Origin: JACRAV01 sp964571235
GTDB lineage: Bacteria > Zixibacteria > MSB-5A5 > GN15 > FEB-12
Direction of reading: 5' to 3'
Assembly (NCBI GenBank): GCA_964571235.1
Contig: CAZNAI010000003.1
Coordinates: 434,001-498,000, forward strand
Length of the DNA: 64,000 nucleotides
Position 1 is the stretch's first letter. Every line of letters starts with the position of its first letter. The notes under the pieces were generated by a model. That model was not told where the DNA came from. It made no database searches and saw only the letters and a program-made list of their open reading frames with translations. Shown here piece by piece: positions 34,722-42,815 of this stretch. Position numbers and translations under genes: made by a program.

Positions 34722-37316
34722 ATGGCACGGTTTTCAAAGATTGAGGGGCGAACACAGTATGAGCCGGAAACGCCGTTTCTGGATCGGTATGAGCCGGAGC
34801 AAGCCGAAGAACCAACGACGATGCGAGATTTGGCGAGTACCGTTTATCGGCAGATGGAAACGCCCTTTGTGTCGTACTACGAAGTCGGCCAGGGGGAGGA
34901 AACCGGATACGATCCGCAGAGAGCGTTCTACGCCGAATTGTTGTCTGAACTGCACGATGAGACATTCGAGGACGCCATTCACGAACTGGTACAGGAAACC
35001 GCGGCGCTGTATGAAACGCGGATGACCGAAGAGTATGGTGATCCGTCGGCGCAACGGATGGCGGCTGAGCGAATGGCGCGGGATTACTTGGCGCCGCTGG
35101 CCCGCGACGCCGAGGAGTTGGTCGACCGGATGGCGCAGGGGGTGGGCGAGCACGACATCGCCACGATGACTGAAGATGAACTCGATACCATGATGGAGCA
35201 GTATGAGCCGCAACGCGCGGATCTGTCGCCGGCCTTTGAGAATTTTCTTAAGGGCCTTTGGAAAAAAGCAAAGAAAGCGGTTAAGGGTGTTGCCTCGGCT
35301 GTGAAAAAGGGAGTGACGGGAGCGGTCAAATTGGCCAAAAAAGGTGTGGTTCTCGCCTCTAAAGTAGCGCTCGCTCCTACCATGTTTGTATTTAACAAAC
35401 TCAAGAAACTGATTCGTCCGCTCATCGAACGGGTGCTCAAGATTGCAATGGGAAAGATTCCGGCACCGCTTCAGCCGGCGGCCAGAATGCTCGCAAAGAA
35501 ATATCTCGGTATCGATCTGGGCGGCGGGCAGGATGAACCCTCGACGGGTGAACCATCGGGCGATGTATCGGCAGATAGTGGCACAGTTGTAGACGAACCG
35601 ACAGTACCGGATCCGTCGGATGTTCAAAATGAAATGGACATTCAGATTGCCAATCTCCTCATGGAAGGGGAGTCGCTTGAGGAAGAGACAGCGTCGGCTG
35701 AGTATGCGCAGTCGGCGGTCGCCGACGAAGACTATGTAAATGATCTGAGCGAAGCGCGGACGCGCTTTGTAAGCAAAATATCTGCTCTCAAAGATGACGA
35801 GAGCGCCGAACCGGCCATGGAGGAATTTCTACCGGCGATCTTGCCGGTGCTCAAGCTGGGGATCAAGCTGATCGGCCGGAAGAAGGTGGTGAATTTCTTA
35901 GCTGGGTTACTTGCGAAATTGGTGGCAAAGTTGGTCGGTCCAAACTATGCCAAACCGCTGTCACAAGTGATTGTCGATGTCGGTATGGGGCTGTTTGGCT
36001 TTGAGTTGAGCCCGGAGCAAAGCAAAACGGCGGCGAGTCGCGCTGTGGCGGCGACGGTCGAGGACACTGTTCGTCGAGTGAGCGCATTGCCGTCGGAGGT
36101 CCTGGAAAACGAGGAACTGCTTGAGGCGGCAGTATACGAAGCGTTTGAGGCGGCCGCGGCGGCGAATTTGCCGACCGCGATGATTCGACCTGAACTGCGA
36201 AGCCAGAATTCTGGCGGCGTCTGGCTTGCGACGCCGAACGCGACCAACGCGCCGTACAAGAAATTCTCCACGATCTTTGAAAGGACTATTACTCCCGTGA
36301 CGATGGCATCGGTGAAAACATTCGGCGGCGCACCGCTGGCCAGCGTGCTTCGCGACCAGTATGGGCTTGATCCGCGCAAAGATATCAAGGCCCGCGTTCA
36401 CTTATTCGAAGCCGTTCCGGGCACTTGGCTGAGTAAGATCAGTGCGCTTGAGAGAAATGTCCGGGGGCTTGGATCGAACCAGGCACAGGCGTGGATGCAG
36501 ATTCATCCGCTGACGCCGTCGTCGGCCGGTGCGATTCTGGGCGATCCGGGGCTGGGCAGTTCGGTTGACTCAAAGTATCTGCATGATCGCAATCTGATCG
36601 GAGTCGGACAGAGATTCTACTATCTGGAAATTGACGGTGCACGCGCAGTGACACCCACAGGCCAGGCGGTCAAACCCGGAGTGCGAAGAAGTAGCCGTGC
36701 CAATGTGACAATTGACTGTCCACGGAATAAGGTGGTGGTCGCGCTGTATCTGAGTGAAGAAGATGCGCGTGAAGTCGCACGGCAATTGAAAAATCCGCAA
36801 AAGTCGCCCTCGGCGGTGCTCAACCAGTTCAGCCAGATACTCGGAACAATGCAGTCCAATTTTTCCACCGGGCGCAATGTTCGGGTTATTCACGAAACGA
36901 CCGCCTTCGAAGAGTACTCACTGTCGGATGTCGGCAAACTTTGGGGGAAAGCGAAAGCGATCGGCGGGAAGGTTGTGGCCGCAGTCAAATCCAGAGCCGG
37001 AAGCATTCTCGGGCGGGCCGGAGCGCTTGTTAAGAAGTTACCAATCGGAACGCTTCTGAAACTGGCTGAAAAAATCGCAGTGTGGGTGAAGACGCGTCTG
37101 TTGCAGTATCTCAAGGCTAAGCAATCGGAGTTTGTCACGGCGATTGAGAATCCGGCCGACGGCGTCACGATTGTGCTCACCTTTAGCAATCCACCCTATT
37201 TGGATACGATCTGCAATGTGCTCAAGGGGATCAAGGCGATTACCGGAAGAGAAATGGAGTCGTCTGAGATTCCGAGTGCCAGTGTGCAGATTCTGCCAGG
37301 GTTTCACCGGAGGTAG
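34722..37316 (+). CDS. ETPF-motif protein with cationic amphipathic helices, candidate effector or surface protein
   Basis: 864 aa, good ribosome site (GAGGTATTCTT). No signal peptide. The N-terminus carries two copies of a short motif, ETPFLDRYE (16-24) and ETPFVSYYE (46-54). An acidic helical region follows (60-170). Then comes a strongly cationic helical block (~174-262: FLKGLWKKAKKAVKG, KKGVTGAVKLAKKG, FNKLKKLIRPLIERVLK), an acidic disordered linker (~266-345), and a second hydrophobic/cationic block (~366-412: LPVLKLGIKLIGRKK, FLAGLLAKLVAKLVG). Residues ~490-700 look like a folded alpha/beta domain, and a third Lys/Ala-rich block lies at ~732-800. Similar acidic-N-terminus, ExPF-motif proteins with Lys/Ala-rich helices are, as far as I recall, uncharacterised. 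Membrane insertion or toxicity is inference. First gene of a four-gene cassette. Confidence 0.6.
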   Translation: MARFSKIEGRTQYEPETPFLDRYEPEQAEEPTTMRDLASTVYRQMETPFVSYYEVGQGEETGYDPQRAFYAELLSELHDETFEDAIHELVQETAALYETRMTEEYGDPSAQRMAAERMARDYLAPLARDAEELVDRMAQGVGEHDIATMTEDELDTMMEQYEPQRADLSPAFENFLKGLWKKAKKAVKGVASAVKKGVTGAVKLAKKGVVLASKVALAPTMFVFNKLKKLIRPLIERVLKIAMGKIPAPLQPAARMLAKKYLGIDLGGGQDEPSTGEPSGDVSADSGTVVDEPTVPDPSDVQNEMDIQIANLLMEGESLEEETASAEYAQSAVADEDYVNDLSEARTRFVSKISALKDDESAEPAMEEFLPAILPVLKLGIKLIGRKKVVNFLAGLLAKLVAKLVGPNYAKPLSQVIVDVGMGLFGFELSPEQSKTAASRAVAATVEDTVRRVSALPSEVLENEELLEAAVYEAFEAAAAANLPTAMIRPELRSQNSGGVWLATPNATNAPYKKFSTIFERTITPVTMASVKTFGGAPLASVLRDQYGLDPRKDIKARVHLFEAVPGTWLSKISALERNVRGLGSNQAQAWMQIHPLTPSSAGAILGDPGLGSSVDSKYLHDRNLIGVGQRFYYLEIDGARAVTPTGQAVKPGVRRSSRANVTIDCPRNKVVVALYLSEEDAREVARQLKNPQKSPSAVLNQFSQILGTMQSNFSTGRNVRVIHETTAFEEYSLSDVGKLWGKAKAIGGKVVAAVKSRAGSILGRAGALVKKLPIGTLLKLAEKIAVWVKTRLLQYLKAKQSEFVTAIENPADGVTIVLTFSNPPYLDTICNVLKGIKAITGREMESSEIPSASVQILPGFHRR

Positions 37317-37322
37317 GCAATT

Positions 37323-38582
37323 ATGTCGCGAACGCAATTGGAACGACAATTGGCGCATTGGTCGGCGGCGATTGAAAGGCTTGAGGGGTGGCAACACTGG
37401 GCCTCGCTGGAGGCATGGCGGAACCTGGAGAGTTCACTCGGGATCAGTTTGATCAGGCACTTCACTGAATCGATTGCCTCGCTGGCAAAGAAGGCGGCGA
37501 TCGGGCGGGCGATGATGACCGGGGCAAATTCGAGCGAGCAACTTGGGAAAGTGCGGCGACAAATTCTGGCGGTCAGGCGGGAGTTTGTGCAGGTGGAAAC
37601 ACTGCTCGACTTCTTTGGTGACGCTATCAACAGTCGGACCGGCGCGGAAATGGCGGCGCTACTGCATGCCTGCGACATCCTTGCCGAGAAATCGATGCGG
37701 CAACTGCTAGACCAGTTTGACCAACCGACCCCGCCGGTACTGACTTATCTCGATAAAGGGTTAGGGGCATCGATTCTCAAGGCGGGACTTCGGTTGTGGG
37801 ACGGCCGGACAGTCAATCCGGTTTCGGCCATCAAGATTGTGCGGCACAACCTGCTCAGGCCGACCTCGCTCATTCACGAGGCGGGTCACCAGGTGGCGCA
37901 CCAGCTTGATTGGAACAACCAACTGGCGGTTGCGCTCAACGAGGGAATCAAGGCCTCATCTACTACTCTCGCCGCGACGTGGAGCGAGTGGGCCTCGGAA
38001 ATCGCGGCCGACGTCTTTGCCTTTGTGCACACCGGGTATGCATCGGTGGCGGCCCTGCATGATGTGTTGGCGGGTGAAGAAGAATTGGTGTTCGCAATCA
38101 GGCCGGGTGATCCGCACCCGATGTCGTACTTGCGAGTACTTCTGGGAGTCGAACTCTGTCGGCTGGCGTATGGCCGAGGACCATGGGATGAACTTGCCGA
38201 GTCATGGACGTCCACACACCGATTGGCGAGCGCCGAATCTGAAGCGAAGGAACTGGCGACAGAGTCGACTCGGGTATTGCCGATCGTTGCGCACATTTGC
38301 CTGACAAAACCGTTGGCCTCCTTTGGAGGGCGACCGGTTACCAAGGTAATCGATCCAATCCGGGTTGGATCCGCTGAGCTGGAGAGGCTTGAGAGTGAAC
38401 ATGGAGAGTCGCTCTATCGGTCGGCGTCGCTGGTTCATAGCGAATGCCTGCGGACGACCTCGCTGACTGGGTACAGATCGGCGACCAATCCGGGACAAGC
38501 ACGAGACTATTGGAAGAAACAAAAATCAATGATGCTGTTGCTCGGCGGCGGGCGGCAGTTGCACATGAAAAAAGTGGCGTAA
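37323..38582 (+). CDS. HEAGH metallopeptidase-like protein, cassette gene 2
   Basis: 419 aa; starts 6 nt after the ETPF gene and uses a GGAGG inside the end of that gene, so expression is coupled. Residues 184-190 contain HExxH (IHEAGHQ; H185, E186, H189). A second conserved-looking segment WSEWASEIAADVFAF offers E226 and D230 as a possible third zinc ligand, about 37 residues downstream, a gluzincin-like spacing. The N-terminal ~140 residues are helical. No signal peptide or TM segment. It may process, mature or inactivate the ETPF protein, or may itself be an effector. I do not recognise a MEROPS family. Confidence 0.6.
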   Translation: MSRTQLERQLAHWSAAIERLEGWQHWASLEAWRNLESSLGISLIRHFTESIASLAKKAAIGRAMMTGANSSEQLGKVRRQILAVRREFVQVETLLDFFGDAINSRTGAEMAALLHACDILAEKSMRQLLDQFDQPTPPVLTYLDKGLGASILKAGLRLWDGRTVNPVSAIKIVRHNLLRPTSLIHEAGHQVAHQLDWNNQLAVALNEGIKASSTTLAATWSEWASEIAADVFAFVHTGYASVAALHDVLAGEEELVFAIRPGDPHPMSYLRVLLGVELCRLAYGRGPWDELAESWTSTHRLASAESEAKELATESTRVLPIVAHICLTKPLASFGGRPVTKVIDPIRVGSAELERLESEHGESLYRSASLVHSECLRTTSLTGYRSATNPGQARDYWKKQKSMMLLLGGGRQLHMKKVA

Positions 38583-38596
38583 GGAGGAGAGCGTCT

Positions 38597-38926
38597 ATGT
38601 CAAAAGAAGATGACTATCAATCACGAACACTTGCGGCGATGGCCGAAGTGATAGCGGCCTTGAATGCGATAGCCGTACGGATAGACACGGGGCTATCGAC
38701 CGCCAGCCAGGTAGCGGATTTGCTTCAGACCCTGGCGGGGGCTGAACAACAACTGCAAGCTCTGCAACTCGAGGTATCGAACGTTGCAATCGGAGTCAAT
38801 AACTTGGCACAAATCCGACTGCAACCAATCGATGCCCCTCGTGACCAATTCAACAACTTGGTCAATCAGGCGAAATCAAGAATCATTAGATTCCGCCCCA
38901 ATCCAGTTTTTCACTACGGGTTGTAA
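38597..38926 (+). CDS. Small helical protein, cassette gene 3
   Basis: 109 aa from the ATG at 38597. The start is decided by an ideal AAGGAGGAG 7 nt upstream; a longer frame through the previous gene is not supported. Residues ~8-80 are almost wholly helical with heptad-like Leu/Ile/Ala spacing (LAAMAEVIAALNAIAVRI, QVADLLQTLAGAEQQLQALQLEVSNV), suggesting a coiled coil for oligomerisation or for chaperoning a partner. The C-terminus is basic (SRIIRFRPNPVFHYGL). Position and size would suit an adaptor or chaperone for the larger neighbours; that is inference. Confidence 0.6.
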   Translation: MSKEDDYQSRTLAAMAEVIAALNAIAVRIDTGLSTASQVADLLQTLAGAEQQLQALQLEVSNVAIGVNNLAQIRLQPIDAPRDQFNNLVNQAKSRIIRFRPNPVFHYGL

Positions 38927-38977
38927 ATGCTTTACCGGCCGAGTAAGATTGCAAACTAATAGGGATAGGAGTCAATA

Positions 38978-40123
38978 ATGTTTGTTCAACTGTCAAGCCC
39001 GGGCGGAGTACTGAATGCCGTTACGGCTAATGGACTTTTGCAACTTACACCGTTCGAACTTGCATGGCTAATTGAACGCGTGTGGGGCTCGCAACAACTA
39101 CGGCCTGTTGCAACCCTCCAGCCCTTTCCCGTGCACTACTTGTTTGAGCAAGATGGAGTACCACCTGGCGCACCGTCGCCTTGGCAACGGGAAATGGAAA
39201 ATCTAATCTGCAACTTCGAAAGACCGTTTGTAACGCCCCATCTTATCTATGCGTACCTGATCGAGAATACTCGTGTTTATGAAATAGTTGCTAAGCTACT
39301 TGAACATCTCGTTCACGGTGAGAAAATGGGTATTCCCGTTTATGACCCTTTGACCGGCCAGAACGCACAATCCTGGTTGAGAGCCACCGAGGAATTGTTT
39401 TTTAGCGACGGTCCACATGGGTTAGTCCACAGGACTACAAGCTCGTTGCGCCCGGACAGCGGCGCAACACGTCGAAACGCCTATTTCCGGATGTTCGGCC
39501 TTGATCTTAATCATAAGTTGACCGCAGGGTCAGCATACCCAAACAACCGGCCCGAGCGCTCTAACACAACTTTTGTAGAAACCTTTGAACAACTTCTAAA
39601 GGAAGTTTGGGTCGGCATTGCGAATTCATCGAACACTTCTGGCCGCAATGACACTGATCAACCAAAGATTCAATTGCTCGTAGACCAATTGCGGGACATG
39701 CTCAGAGAACGGCGCGCCTTTGGCAACTTGATAAGGGAAGAATTCAGTGCCGTTGTAACTCTGTCGTGGTGTCATCTTTCAGTAATGTATGCGTCGCCGA
39801 TTCTGAATTCTTTAGCTATCAACGCAACAACACCCCAGGAATTTCTGACAAAACTTGGTAACCGAGTGGGCGTGCCGGCGCATCCGCGGACAGAGAACTT
39901 CTTTCAATTGGCCCTCCCGATGTCGGAAATCCTTCTTGGCATTGAGAACGGAGTCTTCAACAATGGGGCTTCTGTAAATCTATACGCTGCGGCCGTAGCA
40001 CCCGCGGTGAATGTTGCTCGGACTAACATGGAAACAATCATCACTCACTGGTCGATTGCGACGGGGAGGAATCTCAAAGCGCGGGATGTCAATCAGATGC
40101 CGGCGGGTGCGATGGCGAGGTAA
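38978..40123 (+). CDS. Unrecognised protein, cassette gene 4
   Basis: 381 aa with ATAGGAG upstream of the ATG. Predominantly helical with a Pro/Phe-rich N-terminus (LQLTPFELAWLIERVWG, LQPFPVHYLFEQDG), a central ERPFVTPHLIYAYLIE segment and a hydrophobic section near the end (FNNGASVNLYAAAVAPAVN). No signal peptide, clear TM helix or catalytic motif was identified. Codon and base use look more AT-rich than in the previous three genes, suggesting a different history. The 51-nt gap and same direction place it in the cassette. Function unknown. Confidence 0.55.
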   Translation: MFVQLSSPGGVLNAVTANGLLQLTPFELAWLIERVWGSQQLRPVATLQPFPVHYLFEQDGVPPGAPSPWQREMENLICNFERPFVTPHLIYAYLIENTRVYEIVAKLLEHLVHGEKMGIPVYDPLTGQNAQSWLRATEELFFSDGPHGLVHRTTSSLRPDSGATRRNAYFRMFGLDLNHKLTAGSAYPNNRPERSNTTFVETFEQLLKEVWVGIANSSNTSGRNDTDQPKIQLLVDQLRDMLRERRAFGNLIREEFSAVVTLSWCHLSVMYASPILNSLAINATTPQEFLTKLGNRVGVPAHPRTENFFQLALPMSEILLGIENGVFNNGASVNLYAAAVAPAVNVARTNMETIITHWSIATGRNLKARDVNQMPAGAMAR

Positions 40124-40272
40124 GTGGCTGTTAGCGAACATCACCCTTCGACTGGCTCAGGGTGACTTAAGTTGGCCCCGGGTGACTAAGACTGGCTCAC
40201 GGTGACTTAAGACCCGCAGGGTGAGTTAAGCCTGATCAGACCAATTTGGTTTCGCAGGATTTGGCTTTGGCG
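40124..40272. repeat. Degenerate tandem repeat after the cassette
   Basis: CTGGCTCAGGGTGACTTAAG and about three degenerate versions of it follow one another between 40150 and 40232 (CTCACGGTGACTTAAG, CAGGGTGAGTTAAG and similar). The block begins with CCCTTCGACTGGCTCAGGG (40144-40162), the same element family as at 29.6, 29.7, 31.6 and 32.1 kb. Confidence 0.65.
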
Positions 40273-40968
40273 TTAGCTTACAATCAACCGGAAGCCCTTG
40301 CCGTGGATGGTCAGGATTTCGATCCGTTTGTCGTCCTTGAAATACTTGCGGAGTTTGGACACGAAGACATCCATGCTCCGCCCCGAAAAATAGGAGTCGC
40401 TTTGCCAGACCTCGCGCAGGGCGACCTCGCGGTCGAGTGTGCTGTTCATATGGAGGCACAACAGACGGAGCAGATCGGTTTCTTTGGCGGTCAGTTTGTA
40501 CTGAGTGCGGCCGTGCTGTAGAATTTGACGGCGGCTGTCGAACGAATATTTGCCTATCTCAAATGTAGTCTGTTCACCGGTTTTGGCCGAAAGGCCGCGG
40601 GTCCGGCGCAAGACTGCTTGAATGCGGAGCAACAGCTCCTCAACCGAAAATGGTTTGGTCAGGTAGTCGTCGCATCCGATATTGAATCCCTCGATCTTGT
40701 CCTCTTTGAGAGATTTGGCCGTCAGAAAAATGATCGGGGTATTGGCGTCGGTCGTGCGTACCTGCTTGGCGAACGAGAAACCGTCGAGTTTGGGTAACAT
40801 TACATCTACCAGACAAAGATCGAATCGTGATTGCCGGTACGCGGCCAGACCGTCCTCGCCGTTGATCTGTAGCGAAACGTCGAATCCGTTCAAAGTCAGA
40901 TGATCGCGGATAATCGCCCCGAGATTGGGGTCGTCTTCGATGAGGAGTATACGCGGGAAAGTAGTCAT
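40273..40968 (-). CDS. OmpR/PhoB-family response regulator, RprY-like
   Basis: 231 aa. Receiver domain with the acidic pair D12/D13, phosphoacceptor D55 (LCLVDVMLPKLDG), T83 and K105 (DDYLTKPFS). It is followed by a winged-helix DNA-binding domain (~130-230; YKLTAKETDLLRLLCLHMN and SMDVFVSKLRKYFKDD). Wording such as FLTAKSLKEDKIEGFN closely matches RprY of Bacteroides, where the pair controls envelope and oxidative stress responses. It begins 5 nt after the kinase stop, so both are one operon. The TTAAC-type repeats upstream of the kinase are the likely DNA sites, implying autoregulation. Confidence 0.92.
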   Translation of the reverse strand: MTTFPRILLIEDDPNLGAIIRDHLTLNGFDVSLQINGEDGLAAYRQSRFDLCLVDVMLPKLDGFSFAKQVRTTDANTPIIFLTAKSLKEDKIEGFNIGCDDYLTKPFSVEELLLRIQAVLRRTRGLSAKTGEQTTFEIGKYSFDSRRQILQHGRTQYKLTAKETDLLRLLCLHMNSTLDREVALREVWQSDSYFSGRSMDVFVSKLRKYFKDDKRIEILTIHGKGFRLIVS

Positions 40969-40973
40969 TACTA

Positions 40974-42668
40974 TTAGGATGCAATTGGAAAGGTCAGCGT
41001 TGCAGTTGTTCCCTGGCCGGACTTTGACGTGATCGATACCTGGCCGCCCATAGCGTTGGTCATCAGCTTCACATATGATAGCCCAATGCCGAACCCCTTG
41101 ACATCGTGAACATTGCCGGTGCGCACCCGGTAGTATTTGTCGAACAAGTGTGGCAGATCGCGCTCTGGAATCCCGATGCCGTTGTCTGTCACCGTGAGCA
41201 CGACCGTGCGGCCAACATTGGTAGTCGAAACTGCGATATGTGGTGCGCCCTGCGAGTATTTGGTCGCGTTGTCCAAAAGGTTAGCGATGATATTGGACAG
41301 GTGCATCGAGTCGACGGCCACGGTAGAGTGGTCGGCCTTCAGAGCAAGCGTGATTTCGCCACCCCGGTGTTCGACTTGAAGCGCAAAACTTCGCGTGACC
41401 GAAGTGATGATCGAGTGAATGTCGATATCGCTGATAGTCAGTTCGTAGTCGCCTTCTTCAAGTACCGCCATCTGCAATATCTTGTCTACATTCGCCCGCA
41501 TGCGGGAATTCTCATCGCGGATCATCGATTGATACTTGCCCACCTGCTCGGGTTCGACCGCGATATCGTGGCGAGCGAGTGCGTCACACGCCAGTGCGAC
41601 AGTCGAGAGCGGAGTCTTGAACTCATGCGTCATGTTGTTGATAAAGTCGACCGTGAGCTGGGCAAAGCGACGCTGACGCATGATAGTAATAACCGAATAG
41701 GCAAAGCAAAGAGCGATGACCAGCATGAAAGCTGACGTAGCAACCGTGAGTGGCAAGAGCTGGCGGGTGACAAATTCAGCGCGTCCGGGGAAAAGAACTG
41801 TGAGCTCCGAGGGCACTGCGAATATGTCGCTGGGGAAAAGGCGAGTTTTCAGGTCGGACTGGAGCACGCGCTTTCGGTCCAACTCTGCTTTCGCTAACCG
41901 AATTGAATCATCGGCGGTTGATACGACTGCGAAGTCAAACGGCAAGTCGATTCCGGCGGCGATAAACGAGGAGTTCAATAGCGAGTCGAGGGTGGTTGTG
42001 TCGAGACGCTTTTCGATCGGTTCGGACTCGCCCATGATCAAGTTGTCGACGACCTGACTGACGATGAACATCCGGTTGCTGTCGCGTCCGAAAAGAGGCA
42101 TAGTGTTGGAATCGAGACAGTCAATTTTCATTTCAAAAGTATCGGAGGCGTCACTGCCGAGTCTGACAAAGACACTTCGCGCGGTGGCGAGCGAGTCATC
42201 CAGGGGAAGGTGATATTCACCCGCCGGAGTTTCCGAGTCAACCAGTGTGCGCGATTGTCCCCCTAATGAATCTTTGACCACAATGGTCACATGCTGTTGC
42301 CGGGGGACATTGTAGTGGAGGGTGTCGCGCCTGACCCAAAAGGGGAGTGCGCCAGCCGAAGGCTCCGGCAAACCTGCGTGATCGATTTTGGTCAGACCGC
42401 CGGTTGTATCGTTCACCGAAAGGGCCATCACTTTGATCGCTTTGCCGGAATGGCGTTCGCCGGTAAATCGAATCGCATTGCGCGCGACCTCACGGGTTTC
42501 GAGCTGACGCGCCACAGTCTGCATGGCGGAGATAGCGTTGTCGCGAAAAGCCTGCTCTTTGAGCTGGCGGGCGTTGGATAACAAAAGTATCTGAACGACC
42601 AACAGCCCGGCCAGAGAAATGACGGCGGCGGCGACAATCAACAACACTGTTCGGCGAGTGAGTTTCAC
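40974..42668 (-). CDS. Sensor histidine kinase, RprX-like
   Basis: 564 aa, GTG start. TM1 at ~8-30, a ~270-residue periplasmic sensor region, TM2 at ~305-328, then HisKA with the phosphoacceptor H348 (NNMTHEFKTPLS). The HATPase domain follows with N box (NLLDNATKYS), G1 (DNGIGIPERD), F (LFDKYYR) and G2 (GFGIGLSYVK). The sensor region shows no known ligand fold by eye. Partner of the regulator 5 nt downstream. The start codon lies inside an inverted repeat (42667-42683), which may influence translation. The stimulus is probably envelope stress, by analogy with RprX. Confidence 0.92.
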   Translation of the reverse strand: MKLTRRTVLLIVAAAVISLAGLLVVQILLLSNARQLKEQAFRDNAISAMQTVARQLETREVARNAIRFTGERHSGKAIKVMALSVNDTTGGLTKIDHAGLPEPSAGALPFWVRRDTLHYNVPRQQHVTIVVKDSLGGQSRTLVDSETPAGEYHLPLDDSLATARSVFVRLGSDASDTFEMKIDCLDSNTMPLFGRDSNRMFIVSQVVDNLIMGESEPIEKRLDTTTLDSLLNSSFIAAGIDLPFDFAVVSTADDSIRLAKAELDRKRVLQSDLKTRLFPSDIFAVPSELTVLFPGRAEFVTRQLLPLTVATSAFMLVIALCFAYSVITIMRQRRFAQLTVDFINNMTHEFKTPLSTVALACDALARHDIAVEPEQVGKYQSMIRDENSRMRANVDKILQMAVLEEGDYELTISDIDIHSIITSVTRSFALQVEHRGGEITLALKADHSTVAVDSMHLSNIIANLLDNATKYSQGAPHIAVSTTNVGRTVVLTVTDNGIGIPERDLPHLFDKYYRVRTGNVHDVKGFGIGLSYVKLMTNAMGGQVSITSKSGQGTTATLTFPIAS

Positions 42669-42683
42669 GTATATAATATACGT
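42667..42683. promoter_or_regulatory. Inverted repeat over the kinase start codon
   Basis: ACGTATAT-A-ATATACGT: two perfect 8-bp arms around one base, covering the first two bases of the GTG start and the immediate upstream side. It could be a promoter/operator or an mRNA hairpin that limits translation; no G-rich ribosome site is seen there. Confidence 0.35.
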
Positions 42684-42707
42684 TGCAAACGCCGCGATTC
42701 CACGTTG

Positions 42708-42746
42708 TTAACATCTCTTAACATCCGCTGACAGATCTTAACTATC
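42708..42746. promoter_or_regulatory. TTAAC direct repeats, candidate RprY-type operator
   Basis: TTAACATC at 42708 and again at 42718, then TTAACTATC at 42738: three sites in 10-bp phase, with a degenerate one at the empty 42728 position. Tandem hexamers with a helical-turn period are typical for OmpR/PhoB-family dimers; Bacillus PhoP uses TTAACA. The site lies in the 147-bp divergent region between the kinase and the PDZ operon and could control both. Confidence 0.5.
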
Positions 42747-42815
42747 CGCCTGTGAAGTGCCGCCGTACAATAGGGCAGAAACAGAAATGTACCGCCCAAT
42801 AAAGGAGAACGGCAG

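Noticed and set aside
38444..38596. Longer 160-aa reading of the small cassette gene
   Set aside because: It overlaps the HEAGH gene; the AAGGAGGAG directly before the ATG at 38597 defines the shorter start.
34722..40123. Assignment of the cassette to an extracellular contractile injection system
   Set aside because: No sheath, tube, baseplate or AAA ATPase genes occur in the window; a link to such machines remains only a hypothesis.
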